In this document: positions 1 through 6,053 of the stretch, one piece after another | Layout: every line of letters starts with the position of its first letter | How positions within the stretch are numbered: the stretch's first letter is position 1 | DNA from: a virus | Length of the DNA stretch: 29,210 bases | IMG/VR virus record: IMGVR_UViG_3300043468_001655 | Coordinates: 1 to 29,210 of that record | Reading direction: 5' to 3' (one strand) | Position numbers and translations under genes: made by a program | The notes under the pieces: generated by a model | Seen by the model: only the letters and a program-made list of their open reading frames with translations | Database searches by the model: none | Told to the model about the DNA's origin: nothing

Positions 1-9
1 ATTGTTTGG

Positions 10-18
10 TGCTATAAT
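10..18 (+). promoter_or_regulatory. extended -10 promoter P1
   Basis: TGC followed by TATAAT at 13-18. The -35 would lie before the window. The 17 bases at 2-18 are identical to those of promoter P4 (10182-10198), whose -35 is visible, so this is very likely the same promoter type. Transcription would start near base 25 and serve the gene at 49. Confidence 0.75.
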
Positions 19-48
19 TCAAGTATGTTAGATAAAAAAGGAACTGCA

Positions 49-279
49 ATGCGTATCATACGAGACCTGGGGCTAGTTCGAGTCATCAGTCTGCAACACG
101 ATCCCCGTCGTCACGGAGCGGACATAGTGGTTCAGACCCGTGAAACTACTGATTCAGACTGGGTCGTAGCCTGCAAATTCAACAGTTTTACTTCGGACAG
201 TGCGTATACCAATGCTGTCGAAGCAGCCTTCGATTGTGTCAGGGAGCTGGCTCATAAAAAAGCTCGAGCTTTTGCTTGA
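49..279 (+). CDS. small hypothetical protein, 76 aa
   Basis: I do not recognise this 76-residue soluble protein. An in-frame ATG at 25 falls on the expected transcription start of P1 and has no ribosome site. The ATG at 49 is preceded by AAGGAA five bases upstream, so I chose 49. The sequence alternates basic and acidic stretches and ends in a basic tail (HKKARAFA). It has no membrane segment or cysteine pair. It is the only gene between promoters P1 and P2, so it may be a one-gene early transcript. A role in host takeover would be a guess from position only. Confidence 0.6.
   Translation: MRIIRDLGLVRVISLQHDPRRHGADIVVQTRETTDSDWVVACKFNSFTSDSAYTNAVEAAFDCVRELAHKKARAFA
258..273. repeat. 16-bp perfect palindrome upstream of P2
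   Basis: AAAAGCTCGAGCTTTT reads the same on both strands. It lies in the last codons of the gene at 49-279 and ends two bases before the -35 of P2. As RNA it could form a short stem flanked by A and T runs, so it may be a weak bidirectional terminator. It could also be an operator for a dimeric regulator. Confidence 0.45.
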
Positions 280-304
280 CAACCGGTTGTGCTGGTGCTA
301 GAAT
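276..304 (+). promoter_or_regulatory. promoter P2 (sigma-70, extended -10)
   Basis: TTGACA at 276-281, 17-base spacer, TGC then TAGAAT at 299-304. Transcription would start near 311, leaving a short leader with AAGGAG before the gene at 335. A second perfect palindrome, ACAACCGGTTGT (279-290), overlaps the -35 and spacer and could be an operator. The promoter should drive the run of overlapping small genes up to about 4500. Confidence 0.85.
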
Positions 305-334
305 CGTAGTTATTCAAAATCCAAGGAGTTCGTC

Positions 335-634
335 ATGGCCAAGTTATTGATTGTTACCCAGGTTCTGGAAAATTATGGTTCTGAGGATAACCCCTGGTGG
401 AAAGCCAAGGGCGGCAGCGAGTACGTCATTAAAAACTTTACAGCCTTCAACGCTGTCAACGCTACCGTGCAGAGTCTACGTCATGAAATCGAAATCGACA
501 ATCCCCTGTACTCTGAGTACATCATCAGCTGGGAAGTGGTTGCCGACGACTACCTGACCGACTTCGAACGTAGCCAGCTGGTGTACGAGGGTCGCATAGA
601 CTTCCCGGCCCAGGAACTTAGGATCACAGCATGA
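335..634 (+). CDS. conserved phage hypothetical protein, 99 aa
   Basis: First gene behind P2, with a strong AAGGAG site nine bases before the ATG. The N-terminus (VTQVLENYG, residues 8-15, then WWKAKGGSEYVI, 21-32) resembles a small-protein family I have seen in large phages, without known function. The rest is acidic and rich in aromatic residues, with no membrane segment or recognisable catalytic motif. Its stop overlaps the next start (ATGA), so the two genes are probably translationally coupled. Confidence 0.75.
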   Translation: MAKLLIVTQVLENYGSEDNPWWKAKGGSEYVIKNFTAFNAVNATVQSLRHEIEIDNPLYSEYIISWEVVADDYLTDFERSQLVYEGRIDFPAQELRITA

Positions 635-855
635 TGAGCAACGAATCTCAGGCAAGATGGCATGCCACCAAGATAATCTGGACATACTTTAGCATCTTAG
701 CGGCGTTATTGGTTATAGGCTATATCGATTTATTTTATATGGCTGTTGCAGTGGTTGTGATGCTTGCTTTAATCATAGCCATTGCCATATACAGGGATGC
801 CTACCATGATAAACTATGGGAGTTGAAGAGAAGTGACCAATCAAGAACTGATTAG
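631..855 (+). CDS. small membrane protein, 74 aa
   Basis: Two closely spaced hydrophobic stretches (about residues 17-30 and 33-53) suggest one long or two short membrane helices. A polar N-terminus and a charged C-terminal tail of about 20 residues flank them. The start overlaps the previous stop. A second ATG directly follows the first, so the true start may be 634. It is too small for a transporter. A membrane modifier, superinfection-exclusion or holin-like role is possible but unsupported, because no lysis gene is adjacent. Confidence 0.6.
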   Translation: MMSNESQARWHATKIIWTYFSILAALLVIGYIDLFYMAVAVVVMLALIIAIAIYRDAYHDKLWELKRSDQSRTD

Positions 856-876
856 TGCCCTCGATGGAGACAAGCA

Positions 877-1224
877 ATGAGCCTGGACATTCGTCTCATG
901 GTCATGCGACCCACTGCTATCTTTGATGAAAACATTACCCATAATCTGGGCCCTATGGCCAGTGAGGTAAAATTGGACCATGGACTGACCCTGTACAACA
1001 TTCTCTGGCGTCCAGACGAATGCGAACCTCCCTTGCACAAAGCCAGCGACATCGCAGAGCTGCTGGACCAAGCCCTGAATATTCTGATTCAGGACAAGGA
1101 TCGTCTTAAACAGTATAATCCGGTGAATAGTTGGGGCAATTACTATAGTCTGGCCGAACTGGTGATTAAATACAGAAATGCTGCCAGAGCAGAACCCCAG
1201 GCTGATATCGAGGTTTGCCGATGA
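877..1224 (+). CDS. conserved phage hypothetical protein, 115 aa
   Basis: This matches a widespread phage family of unknown function that I recognise by its pattern: start MSLDI, then a central NITHNLGPMA (residues 19-28), a YNILWRPDE block (43-51), a long amphipathic helix, NSWGNYYSL, and an end reading ADIEVCR. It has no known fold and no active-site motif. GGAGA lies eight to nine bases before the ATG. The end overlaps the next gene by four bases. Confidence 0.8.
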   Translation: MSLDIRLMVMRPTAIFDENITHNLGPMASEVKLDHGLTLYNILWRPDECEPPLHKASDIAELLDQALNILIQDKDRLKQYNPVNSWGNYYSLAELVIKYRNAARAEPQADIEVCR

Positions 1225-1439
1225 CATATACCATACACATCAGACGTGGTCGATTGGTCATAGATGATCCGCAACGACGCTGTTACAATGGCTGCTATTT
1301 TGCATCACACATGGAATGGTCTGACTGGGAACCATGGTTTCAAAATGATTTTTATGCTACCCGAGAAGCAGCAGAATATACAGCTCGATTATTTGAACGG
1401 GATGACCAACAGTTTAAAGTTGTGGAGGTAGCAGCATGA
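1221..1439 (+). CDS. small hypothetical protein, 72 aa
   Basis: I chose the ATG at 1221, which overlaps the previous stop and has GAGG seven bases upstream. A TTG at 1215 in the same frame is less likely. The protein is rich in Trp, Tyr, Phe and Arg (HMEWSDWEPWFQNDFYATREAAEYTARLF) and looks like a compact alpha/beta domain, with two close cysteines (residues 22 and 26) early on. I do not recognise it. Its end overlaps the first member of the tandem paralogue family. Confidence 0.65.
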   Translation: MTYTIHIRRGRLVIDDPQRRCYNGCYFASHMEWSDWEPWFQNDFYATREAAEYTARLFERDDQQFKVVEVAA

Positions 1440-1648
1440 ACGAACGAATTCGACAACTGGCTCTTGAGGCTGGATATCAAGCAGATATGTTTGGCTTTGG
1501 CCATTGGGACCAGCCCGAATGCCAAAAGTTTGCCCTGTTGATTGTCAAGGAATGTGCTGATGTGGCTAAAGAAACAAGATGGGCTGTGCCTCCTAGCCAA
1601 GAGCAGATTGCCAGAGGAATCCAACAACATTTCGGAGTTCGAGAATGA
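1436..1648 (+). CDS. tandem small-protein family, copy A, 70 aa
   Basis: First of seven related genes in 1436-4250. The family pattern is an N-terminal MNERI, a variable middle, a conserved helix KFAxLIVxEC (here KFALLIVKEC, residues 31-40) and a C-terminal xIxxHFG (QQHFGVRE). No catalytic motif is visible. A helical interaction module is likely. The first half closely matches copy G (4044), including YQADMFG and GHWDQPEC. The second half is identical at DNA level to copy F (3456), so this copy looks like a mosaic made by recombination. Such proteins occur in many large phages and their function is unknown. Confidence 0.75.
   Translation: MNERIRQLALEAGYQADMFGFGHWDQPECQKFALLIVKECADVAKETRWAVPPSQEQIARGIQQHFGVRE
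1551..1639 (+). repeat. 89-nt exact direct repeat, first copy
   Basis: Bases 1551-1639 are identical to 3577-3665, about 2 kb downstream. They encode the shared C-terminal half of family copies A and F. Since neighbouring paralogues are much more diverged, this exact match suggests recent duplication or gene conversion. Confidence 0.9.
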
Positions 1649-1767
1649 CGGACGGTGACCGGGCCGGTTGGTGGGCCGTTGTATATCTACTTATGGTAGG
1701 TGCGGCCGCTTACTTTACCATGTTTATGGTCATTTTCAGTTTTATTAAACAAATGTTTTGGAGTTGA
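1645..1767 (+). CDS. tiny membrane protein, 40 aa
   Basis: A 40-codon frame starting on the ATGA that overlaps the stop of copy A. It encodes MTDGDRAGW followed by a hydrophobic helix of about 25 residues, then FIKQMFWS. One membrane helix with an acidic N-terminal end is predicted. Stop TGA lies at 1765-1767 and the next gene begins three bases later. It is below usual length limits, but its boundaries fit the coupled-gene pattern. Function is unknown. Confidence 0.6.
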   Translation: MTDGDRAGWWAVVYLLMVGAAAYFTMFMVIFSFIKQMFWS

Positions 1768-1769
1768 TA

Positions 1770-1892
1770 ATGAGCCAAGAATTTATCCGTAGTCAGGTAG
1801 AGTATTATAGAAAGCATTTGAACTGTGGTTCCAGTCGAGACTGGAATCTAATTCTGGGACTATATCATTATTATAAAGGATTACTTAAATGA
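1770..1892 (+). CDS. tiny hypothetical protein, 40 aa
   Basis: A 40-codon frame beginning MSQEFIRSQVEYYR and ending LYHYYKGLLK. It has TTGGAG 6-11 bases upstream. Its TGA overlaps the ATG of family copy B, completing the chain of overlapping genes. It is basic and tyrosine-rich, probably one or two helices. I do not recognise it. Confidence 0.55.
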   Translation: MSQEFIRSQVEYYRKHLNCGSSRDWNLILGLYHYYKGLLK

Positions 1893-2113
1893 ACAAACGA
1901 ATTCAAAAACTTTTTAACGAGGCTGGTTTTCATCAGCCGGAAATGGAACGACTTGGTATTGAAGACAAGTTTGAAAAGTTCGCCCAGTTGATTGTTATGG
2001 AATGTGAGCGGGTAGTATGTGATAAGTTTGATGAGACTGAACCGTGGATGTATCCCGGCGATTTGATGAAACACTTTGGTATTAATAAAGAAGTAAAAAA
2101 TGACAACGATTAA
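1889..2113 (+). CDS. tandem small-protein family, copy B, 74 aa
   Basis: Divergent family member. It keeps the N-terminal MNKRIQKLFNEAG, the core KFAQLIVMEC (about residues 30-39) and a C-terminal LMKHFGI, but the segment between differs from the other copies. The gene starts on the stop of the preceding one and overlaps the next gene by 14 bases. GGA at 1878-1880, nine to eleven bases upstream, is a modest ribosome site, so translation may depend on coupling. Confidence 0.72.
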   Translation: MNKRIQKLFNEAGFHQPEMERLGIEDKFEKFAQLIVMECERVVCDKFDETEPWMYPGDLMKHFGINKEVKNDND

Positions 2114-2312
2114 AAATCCATTTCCCGGTGTTACTCGCTTAGAAAACGGTGATATTGTTTATGAGGATCATATCTGGTGGAGTGAAGAATATTACAACGC
2201 CGGTCGTAATCCAATTAGTGTAAACTTTGACGATCCCGTCAATTGTAGATTTACTTTTGATAAGGATGGAAACCTTAAAAATGTGGAAATGAAGAATGAA
2301 CGAACGAATTAA
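2100..2312 (+). CDS. small hypothetical protein, 70 aa
   Basis: An acidic, aromatic-rich 70-residue protein beginning MTTIKNPFPGVTRLENGDIVY, probably a small beta-sheet fold. It has no recognised motif. It overlaps both neighbours, by 14 and 17 bases, which is longer than the usual four-base overlaps here and may reflect family copies being inserted around it. GAAGTAAAAA upstream is a poor ribosome site. It has been kept because no other frame covers this interval. Confidence 0.55.
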   Translation: MTTIKNPFPGVTRLENGDIVYEDHIWWSEEYYNAGRNPISVNFDDPVNCRFTFDKDGNLKNVEMKNERTN

Positions 2313-2538
2313 AGAACTAATTGAACAAGCAACAGAATCTACAGGCTTCTTGACCGCAGGCGATAGTGTTAAACCTTTACCCGTAAGAGAATTTAATAAA
2401 GAAAAGTTCGCCGAGTTGATTGTTCGGGAATGTATTGCTATCTGTAAAGATGTAGATGGCGAAGATAACATTGATGCTAGGTCAGGTAGACATGATTGTG
2501 CTGTAGAGATTCAAGAACATTTCGGAGTTGAAGAATGA
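2296..2538 (+). CDS. tandem small-protein family, copy C, 80 aa
   Basis: Family pattern intact: MNERIKELIEQATEST, then EKFAELIVRECIAIC (core about residues 36-47) and a C-terminal VEIQEHFGVEE. It carries a longer middle insert with DVDGEDNIDARSGRHDC than copies A or F. Copies A, C and D share the start ATGAACGAACGAATT, and copies C, D and F share the end TTCGGAGTTGAAGAATGA, which suggests repeated duplication. Function is unknown. Confidence 0.75.
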   Translation: MNERIKELIEQATESTGFLTAGDSVKPLPVREFNKEKFAELIVRECIAICKDVDGEDNIDARSGRHDCAVEIQEHFGVEE

Positions 2539-2753
2539 ACGAACGAATTATTAAACTAGGATTAGAGTCTGGAATGCTTAACTATATTGATAACGAGACT
2601 CCTCGGCATTATTTTCTATGTGGAAACGCTGATGAACAATGCCTAGAAAAGTTTGCTGAGTTGATTGTACGGGAATGTTGCCAGAAACTGGAGAATGACG
2701 GCATGGTTGAAGTTGCCATGGAAATGAAACAACATTTCGGAGTTGAAGAATGA
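2535..2753 (+). CDS. tandem small-protein family, copy D, 72 aa
   Basis: Begins on the stop of copy C (ATGA). N-terminus MNERIIKLGLESGML, conserved core KFAELIVRECC (about residues 40-50) and C-terminus EMKQHFGVEE. The middle contains YFLCGNADEQC, giving two extra cysteines. Its direct contact with copy C makes this the clearest tandem duplicate pair. It is probably a helical protein of unknown role. Confidence 0.75.
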   Translation: MNERIIKLGLESGMLNYIDNETPRHYFLCGNADEQCLEKFAELIVRECCQKLENDGMVEVAMEMKQHFGVEE

Positions 2754-3064
2754 AACTAAGTGAGTTGCATCGTGTAGTAAATCTTTATCACCGTGAAGGT
2801 CATTACGAAGACCCAGAGGTCATGATTATGATTAAACTGCCATATACAACTGTTGGTTCTCGTCCCATGGTCGCTGTACGAAGTACAAACATGGGATTTG
2901 ATTGGGAAAAGGGTAAGTTTATTATCACACCAGACGAAGACCTAACCCCCGCTGATAGGGACTTTGCTGAGAAAATGCGTGACATGCAAGAAAAATGCTC
3001 TCATGCTTTATTAGAGAATCGTCGTCTAAAGGCTGAAATTAAAAAGTTAAAGAGCAAGCCATGA
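2750..3064 (+). CDS. hypothetical protein with C-terminal coiled coil, 104 aa
   Basis: The N-terminal half looks like a mixed alpha/beta domain (DPEVMIMIKLPYTTVG, about 23-38, and GFDWEKGKFIITPDEDL). The C-terminal 40 residues form a charged heptad-like helix ending LENRRLKAEIKKLKSKP. The layout resembles small phage proteins that describe a value and oligomerise through the tail, but I do not know the family. It starts on the stop of copy D and ends on the start of copy E. Confidence 0.65.
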   Translation: MKLSELHRVVNLYHREGHYEDPEVMIMIKLPYTTVGSRPMVAVRSTNMGFDWEKGKFIITPDEDLTPADRDFAEKMRDMQEKCSHALLENRRLKAEIKKLKSKP

Positions 3065-3459
3065 ACGAAGAACTATTACAACGATTAGAGAGAGAGGCAG
3101 AAAAGATCACTCTGGACATGCCAGCAAGCCTTGATGATACTGAATTTACCAAGATATTCAATCTAGAGTTTGCTCGGTTAATTGTTGCTGAATGTATTGA
3201 TACTGTATTGGATTCCAGCGTAGAATATACCACCAGACCCCGCATAGCACAGGAACTAAGTCAGCATTTCGAATTAGTTAACGATAACAAATTACCCAAT
3301 CCACCGACTAATTATGGTACATTTAATCAGGGTGTCATGTCCGAGCGTAATCGCATCGTAAATTTATTAATGATTCAACACGAGATGGCCAAGGATCGAC
3401 ATAATTATTGGAAGGTTGCTGCAGAATTAATTCAGGCCGATGTAGCGAGTGACACATGA
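3061..3459 (+). CDS. tandem small-protein family, copy E with extension, 132 aa
   Basis: The first 75 residues follow the family plan in diverged form: MNEELLQRLEREAE, core EFARLIVAECI (about residues 37-47) and ELSQHFELV. A further 57 residues follow, including NYGTFNQGVMSERNRIVNLL and a helix ending LIQADVASDT. The extension makes it nearly twice the usual length. It may be a fusion of a family copy with another small gene. It overlaps both neighbours by four bases. Confidence 0.65.
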   Translation: MNEELLQRLEREAEKITLDMPASLDDTEFTKIFNLEFARLIVAECIDTVLDSSVEYTTRPRIAQELSQHFELVNDNKLPNPPTNYGTFNQGVMSERNRIVNLLMIQHEMAKDRHNYWKVAAELIQADVASDT

Positions 3460-3674
3460 ATAAAAATATTGAAAACTGCCTATATCAAGCAGGGCTAACA
3501 GCACAGGGCTGTTGGGATGAACTGGATGACTATGCTAGGGAAGGTATAGAAAAGTTCGCCGAGTTGATTGTTCGGAAATGTGCTGATGTGGCTAAAGAAA
3601 CAAGATGGGCTGTGCCTCCTAGCCAAGAGCAGATTGCCAGAGGAATCCAACAACATTTCGGAGTTGAAGAATGA
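3456..3674 (+). CDS. tandem small-protein family, copy F, 72 aa
   Basis: N-terminus MNKNIENCLYQAGLT differs from the other copies. The core KFAELIVRKCADVAKETRW and end IQQHFGVEE are family-typical. The C-terminal half is identical at DNA level to copy A over 89 bases, while the N-terminal halves are unrelated at base level, so the two genes share only a transferred segment. It starts on the previous stop. Confidence 0.75.
   Translation: MNKNIENCLYQAGLTAQGCWDELDDYAREGIEKFAELIVRKCADVAKETRWAVPPSQEQIARGIQQHFGVEE
3577..3665 (+). repeat. 89-nt exact direct repeat, second copy
   Basis: Identical to 1551-1639. The match stops abruptly on both sides: the upstream base differs, and the codon after GTT is CGA in one copy and GAA in the other. 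The repeat could support deletion of the intervening 2 kb by recombination. Confidence 0.9.
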
Positions 3675-3883
3675 ACACCATTAGATTATGTAAGCGAGAA
3701 ATAGAGAGAATTAAAGAACTGTTTGATACTATTCATACCACTGGCAATGTAGGATTTGTTACTCTGACTCAACATGATGAAGACTCTGGTATTGGCTATG
3801 AACTCAGAGCAACCTTTCAGATTACTCACAAGAATACCGATGGTGATTTTGTTGTCACCATTACTGACCACAGGGACTGGTAA
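3671..3883 (+). CDS. small hypothetical protein, 70 aa
   Basis: Begins MNTIRLCKREIERIKELFD, a basic amphipathic helix, then a run of likely beta strands (VGFVTLTQHDED, YELRATFQITH, DFVVTITDHRDW). It resembles a small alpha-plus-beta domain without active-site residues. It is coupled to copy F by ATGA and to the next tiny gene by TAATG. Unrecognised. Confidence 0.65.
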   Translation: MNTIRLCKREIERIKELFDTIHTTGNVGFVTLTQHDEDSGIGYELRATFQITHKNTDGDFVVTITDHRDW

Positions 3884-4047
3884 TGGGAAATACCTACGAA
3901 GTTAAAGCCTGGGAATCCGCAGTGAACAGTGACCACTTCTACTGGTTAGAGATATACCGAGGCGAGAGCTTGCTAAAAGCGTTATACCGTGTTTGGTGGT
4001 GTAAGCGCAATGGTTGGAAGTGCATCAAACTGGAATATCGTCCATGA
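3883..4047 (+). CDS. tiny hypothetical protein, 54 aa
   Basis: A 54-codon frame that fills the gap between 3671-3883 and copy G. It starts on TAATG and ends on the ATGA of the next gene. The product is rich in Trp, Tyr and Arg/Lys (FYWLEIYRGESLLKALYRVWW, then CKRNGWKCIKLEYRP). This amphipathic basic pattern could bind nucleic acid or a membrane surface. Both junctions fit the coupled-gene pattern. Confidence 0.6.
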   Translation: MGNTYEVKAWESAVNSDHFYWLEIYRGESLLKALYRVWWCKRNGWKCIKLEYRP

Positions 4048-4250
4048 ACGACCGAATTCGAGAACTTGCTCTCCAGGCCGGATACCAGGCAGACATGTTC
4101 GGCCTGGGTCATTGGGACCAGCCCGAATGCCGAAAGTTCGCTGAATTGATCGTAGAAGAATGCTGTGCACAACTGCTGGACCGTGGTCCATACAGCAACG
4201 GTGATTGGGCCAAATATCGTATTCGAAAACACTTTGGACTCATGGAATAA
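4044..4250 (+). CDS. tandem small-protein family, copy G, 68 aa
   Basis: Last member of the array. I use the ATG at 4044 because it overlaps the previous stop and gives the family N-terminus MNDRIRELALQAGYQADMFG. An upstream TTG at 4014 would add residues that overlap a real gene. The first half is the close relative of copy A (GHWDQPEC). The core is KFAELIVEECC and the end is IRKHFGLME. The differences from copy A are mostly at third codon positions, so this shared half is older than the exact A/F repeat. Confidence 0.75.
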   Translation: MNDRIRELALQAGYQADMFGLGHWDQPECRKFAELIVEECCAQLLDRGPYSNGDWAKYRIRKHFGLME

Positions 4251-4255
4251 CCAAC

Positions 4256-4504
4256 ATGCATAATTTTTTTCACCATTGTCCGGACTGGGACTTCATGCAG
4301 ATTGATAGGCATGATCCTGAATTTACAAGTTGCATGTGCAATCTTTCAGATATTCCTGTTGTGCTGGAAGTTCTTGATGATCTTATGGGTTACAGTGGCA
4401 TAGGCTCTGACGGCAATCCATACGACACTCCCTCCTGGAACGCTGCTTTGCGTGCTGCCCGAGACGTGATCCAACAACGCTTGGGGCTTGACAACCTAGC
4501 ATAG
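4256..4504 (+). CDS. small hypothetical protein, 82 aa
   Basis: I chose the ATG at 4256, downstream of copy G. An earlier start in this frame would overlap copy G by 46 bases. Protein begins MHNFFHHCPDWDFMQIDRHD, histidine- and aspartate-rich, followed by a leucine-rich helical part (VVLEVLDDLMGYSG) and a C-terminal helix. No family recognised. Its last codons overlap the -35 of promoter P3, so it ends the P2 transcription unit. Confidence 0.6.
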   Translation: MHNFFHHCPDWDFMQIDRHDPEFTSCMCNLSDIPVVLEVLDDLMGYSGIGSDGNPYDTPSWNAALRAARDVIQQRLGLDNLA

Positions 4505-4516
4505 GTGTGCTACAAT
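4488..4516 (+). promoter_or_regulatory. promoter P3 (sigma-70, extended -10)
   Basis: TTGACA at 4488-4493, 17-base spacer, TGC then TACAAT at 4511-4516. An inverted repeat, ACCTA-GCA-TAGGT (4494-4506), fills much of the spacer and could be an operator. Transcription would start near 4523, just before the gene at 4543. Confidence 0.85.
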
Positions 4517-4542
4517 CAGACATCGTGAACCATGGAGAATAT

Positions 4543-4749
4543 ATGATCAGCATCGAAGGTTTGACCCCCACCCAATGCACCATCGCAGACAGACTCTGGA
4601 CTGCTGAGAGTGCCGATGCCATCACAGCACTCATGCTGGTATTTGGCAAAGAACAAGTAAACATTGTCATGGAAATGATGACGCTGGCTGCTTTGGATAC
4701 AATCGAACCTGACCTTGACGCAGTTGCCGACTACCTGAGGAAGTTCTAA
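4543..4749 (+). CDS. small helical hypothetical protein, 68 aa
   Basis: First gene of the P3 unit. The ATG at 4543 has GGAG five bases upstream. An in-frame upstream start at 4507 lies before the expected transcription start and is rejected. The product is helical and methionine/leucine-rich (ADAITALMLVFGKEQVNIVMEMMTLAALD), ending YLRKF, probably a small dimeric bundle. Unrecognised. Confidence 0.65.
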   Translation: MISIEGLTPTQCTIADRLWTAESADAITALMLVFGKEQVNIVMEMMTLAALDTIEPDLDAVADYLRKF

Positions 4750-5034
4750 ATGAAATTCAAATACCTTTTTAAGAAACCCGATCGAGATCAGCTATGGGGC
4801 ATGTCTCCAAGTCAGTTTAAGACTTTACTCAAGCGTCGAGGGTTTGAAGTTGACAGAGACTTCTTCAAGATGGGTGCCATGGCTAAGAAAGGCAATCGGC
4901 TGTATCGCTTTCGTTACTGGGCATTCCCCGACTTCTTTGTAGACATCAGCTGCCCTCTGAATGAATTTGATCGTTGGGCCAACAGTGTTGATCGTACCAT
5001 AAACTTTTATAATTTTCTTGAGAGCTCGAAATGA
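4750..5034 (+). CDS. small basic hypothetical protein, 94 aa
   Basis: Starts directly after the previous stop, with GAGGA 8-12 bases upstream. The N-terminal half is basic (KYLFKKPDRDQLWG, KTLLKRRGFEVDRDFF) and the C-terminal half aromatic (YRFRYWAFPDFFVD). It may be a small nucleic-acid-binding or structural fold. No known motif. It overlaps the next gene by four bases. Confidence 0.65.
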   Translation: MKFKYLFKKPDRDQLWGMSPSQFKTLLKRRGFEVDRDFFKMGAMAKKGNRLYRFRYWAFPDFFVDISCPLNEFDRWANSVDRTINFYNFLESSK

Positions 5035-5249
5035 ACAAAGTCTGGATTCTGGAACAGTTCGATCACAATGCCGAAGCTAGTGCTCAGAGCACCATTCTCA
5101 ACGTTTTTGCAAACCGAGCCAGTGCCGAGGCCTGGCGTGATCGTTACATACGAGAAGAGTTTGACATTGCTGATGATTTTGATGGTGACCTCGAGGCCGA
5201 AGTTCCTGACCTGGAGTTCAGTATCCATGCTTACTATGTTCTAGACTGA
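5031..5249 (+). CDS. small acidic hypothetical protein, 72 aa
   Basis: Begins MNKVWILEQFDHNAEA, then a helix with ASAEAWRDRY, and an acidic C-terminal part (IADDFDGDLEAEVPDLEF). This strand-helix-strand plan is common among tiny phage proteins that read out as VWILEQ-type domains, function unknown. The four-base overlap with the preceding stop supports the start. Confidence 0.65.
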   Translation: MNKVWILEQFDHNAEASAQSTILNVFANRASAEAWRDRYIREEFDIADDFDGDLEAEVPDLEFSIHAYYVLD

Positions 5250-5250
5250 C

Positions 5251-5553
5251 ATGGCCGCCAGAATAGAGCGATACTTTATTGTAGCAGGCAATCACTCTGA
5301 GTATAAAGACTGGGTCTTTAAAAACCGTTCAAGATTCCCTGACATCAATCTAAATGATTTTATCTGGGTCCATAGTTCAATCATATTCCGGGGGTATGCT
5401 AACCCCCATGGATTTTTTGTGGGCACTTTTGGATCTAGAGCCGACCTCTATGATATTGTACAGACCATAATCATGTGTAGTCATGACATGAGCAATCAAA
5501 TCAAATCCGATTTAATCAACCGTGTTTTACCACCAGCGTATCCTGCACCATGA
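5251..5553 (+). CDS. hypothetical protein, 100 aa
   Basis: Mixed alpha/beta protein beginning MAARIERYFIVAGNHSEYKDW, with later strands (FIWVHSSIIFRGYANPHGFFVG) and a helix DLYDIVQTIIMCSHDMSNQI. The opening could be mistaken for a nucleotide-binding beta-alpha unit, but no P-loop or catalytic set follows. Starts one base after the preceding stop and overlaps the next gene by four bases. Confidence 0.65.
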   Translation: MAARIERYFIVAGNHSEYKDWVFKNRSRFPDINLNDFIWVHSSIIFRGYANPHGFFVGTFGSRADLYDIVQTIIMCSHDMSNQIKSDLINRVLPPAYPAP

Positions 5554-5732
5554 CCTATGAAGACCAAGTAATCGAAATAGCTCGATCTAGTATGACCCTT
5601 GTTCCTGGCATGGAACTGCTATTACGTACTGTATACCGAGCTGGTTATAATGAATGCCTTAGAAACATCAAAGAAAAACATTATACCAGTTATACTGATT
5701 GTATTTCCGATGGCGGAATGGATCCAAGATGA
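5550..5732 (+). CDS. small hypothetical protein, 60 aa
   Basis: A 60-residue protein with two likely helices (YEDQVIEIARSSM and LLLRTVYRAGYNECLRNIKEKH) and a polar tail. It is coupled on both sides by ATGA overlaps. No motif recognised. The second helix resembles that of small phage proteins containing AGYxECL, without known function. Confidence 0.6.
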   Translation: MTYEDQVIEIARSSMTLVPGMELLLRTVYRAGYNECLRNIKEKHYTSYTDCISDGGMDPR

Positions 5733-5971
5733 AATGGTATTCATATAATGAATATGATCCAGACCATCCAGAAGCAGATGACACTGGCGGTTACATTGTA
5801 ACTATTTCTGAAGATGAAATTAAACGGACATACTGGCCTTATTGGTATGAAAGAATGTGCAAGAAATTTGGTAAGACCGAAGTTGATGCCAAGTTTAGTT
5901 TTAAAGATTGTTTGGAAGATTGGATAATTGTCAATTGGGCCTGGGAGAGTACATGTGATGACAAAATTTGA
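5729..5971 (+). CDS. hypothetical protein, 80 aa
   Basis: The ATG at 5729 overlaps the preceding TGA and is preferred to an earlier start at 5699 that would run through the neighbour. Product is acidic at the start (SYNEYDPDHPEADDTGG) and aromatic-rich throughout (RTYWPYWYERMCKKFG, WIIVNWAWEST). It is probably a soluble small domain. The gene overlaps the next tiny membrane gene by 14 bases. Confidence 0.65.
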   Translation: MKWYSYNEYDPDHPEADDTGGYIVTISEDEIKRTYWPYWYERMCKKFGKTEVDAKFSFKDCLEDWIIVNWAWESTCDDKI

Positions 5972-6053
5972 GATGCGATGTACCCTAGCCATAGCCGTTG
6001 TATTTGTTGTATATGTTGCCATTTTGATGTGGATGCGATATGACGTTGGTTAA
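5958..6053 (+). CDS. tiny membrane protein, 31 aa
   Basis: A 31-codon frame: MTKFEMRC, then a hydrophobic stretch (TLAIAVVFVVYVAILMWM) and RYDVG. It is one clear membrane helix with basic residues on both sides. It overlaps both neighbouring genes. It is among the smallest proposed here, supported by composition and position only. Confidence 0.45.
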   Translation: MTKFEMRCTLAIAVVFVVYVAILMWMRYDVG

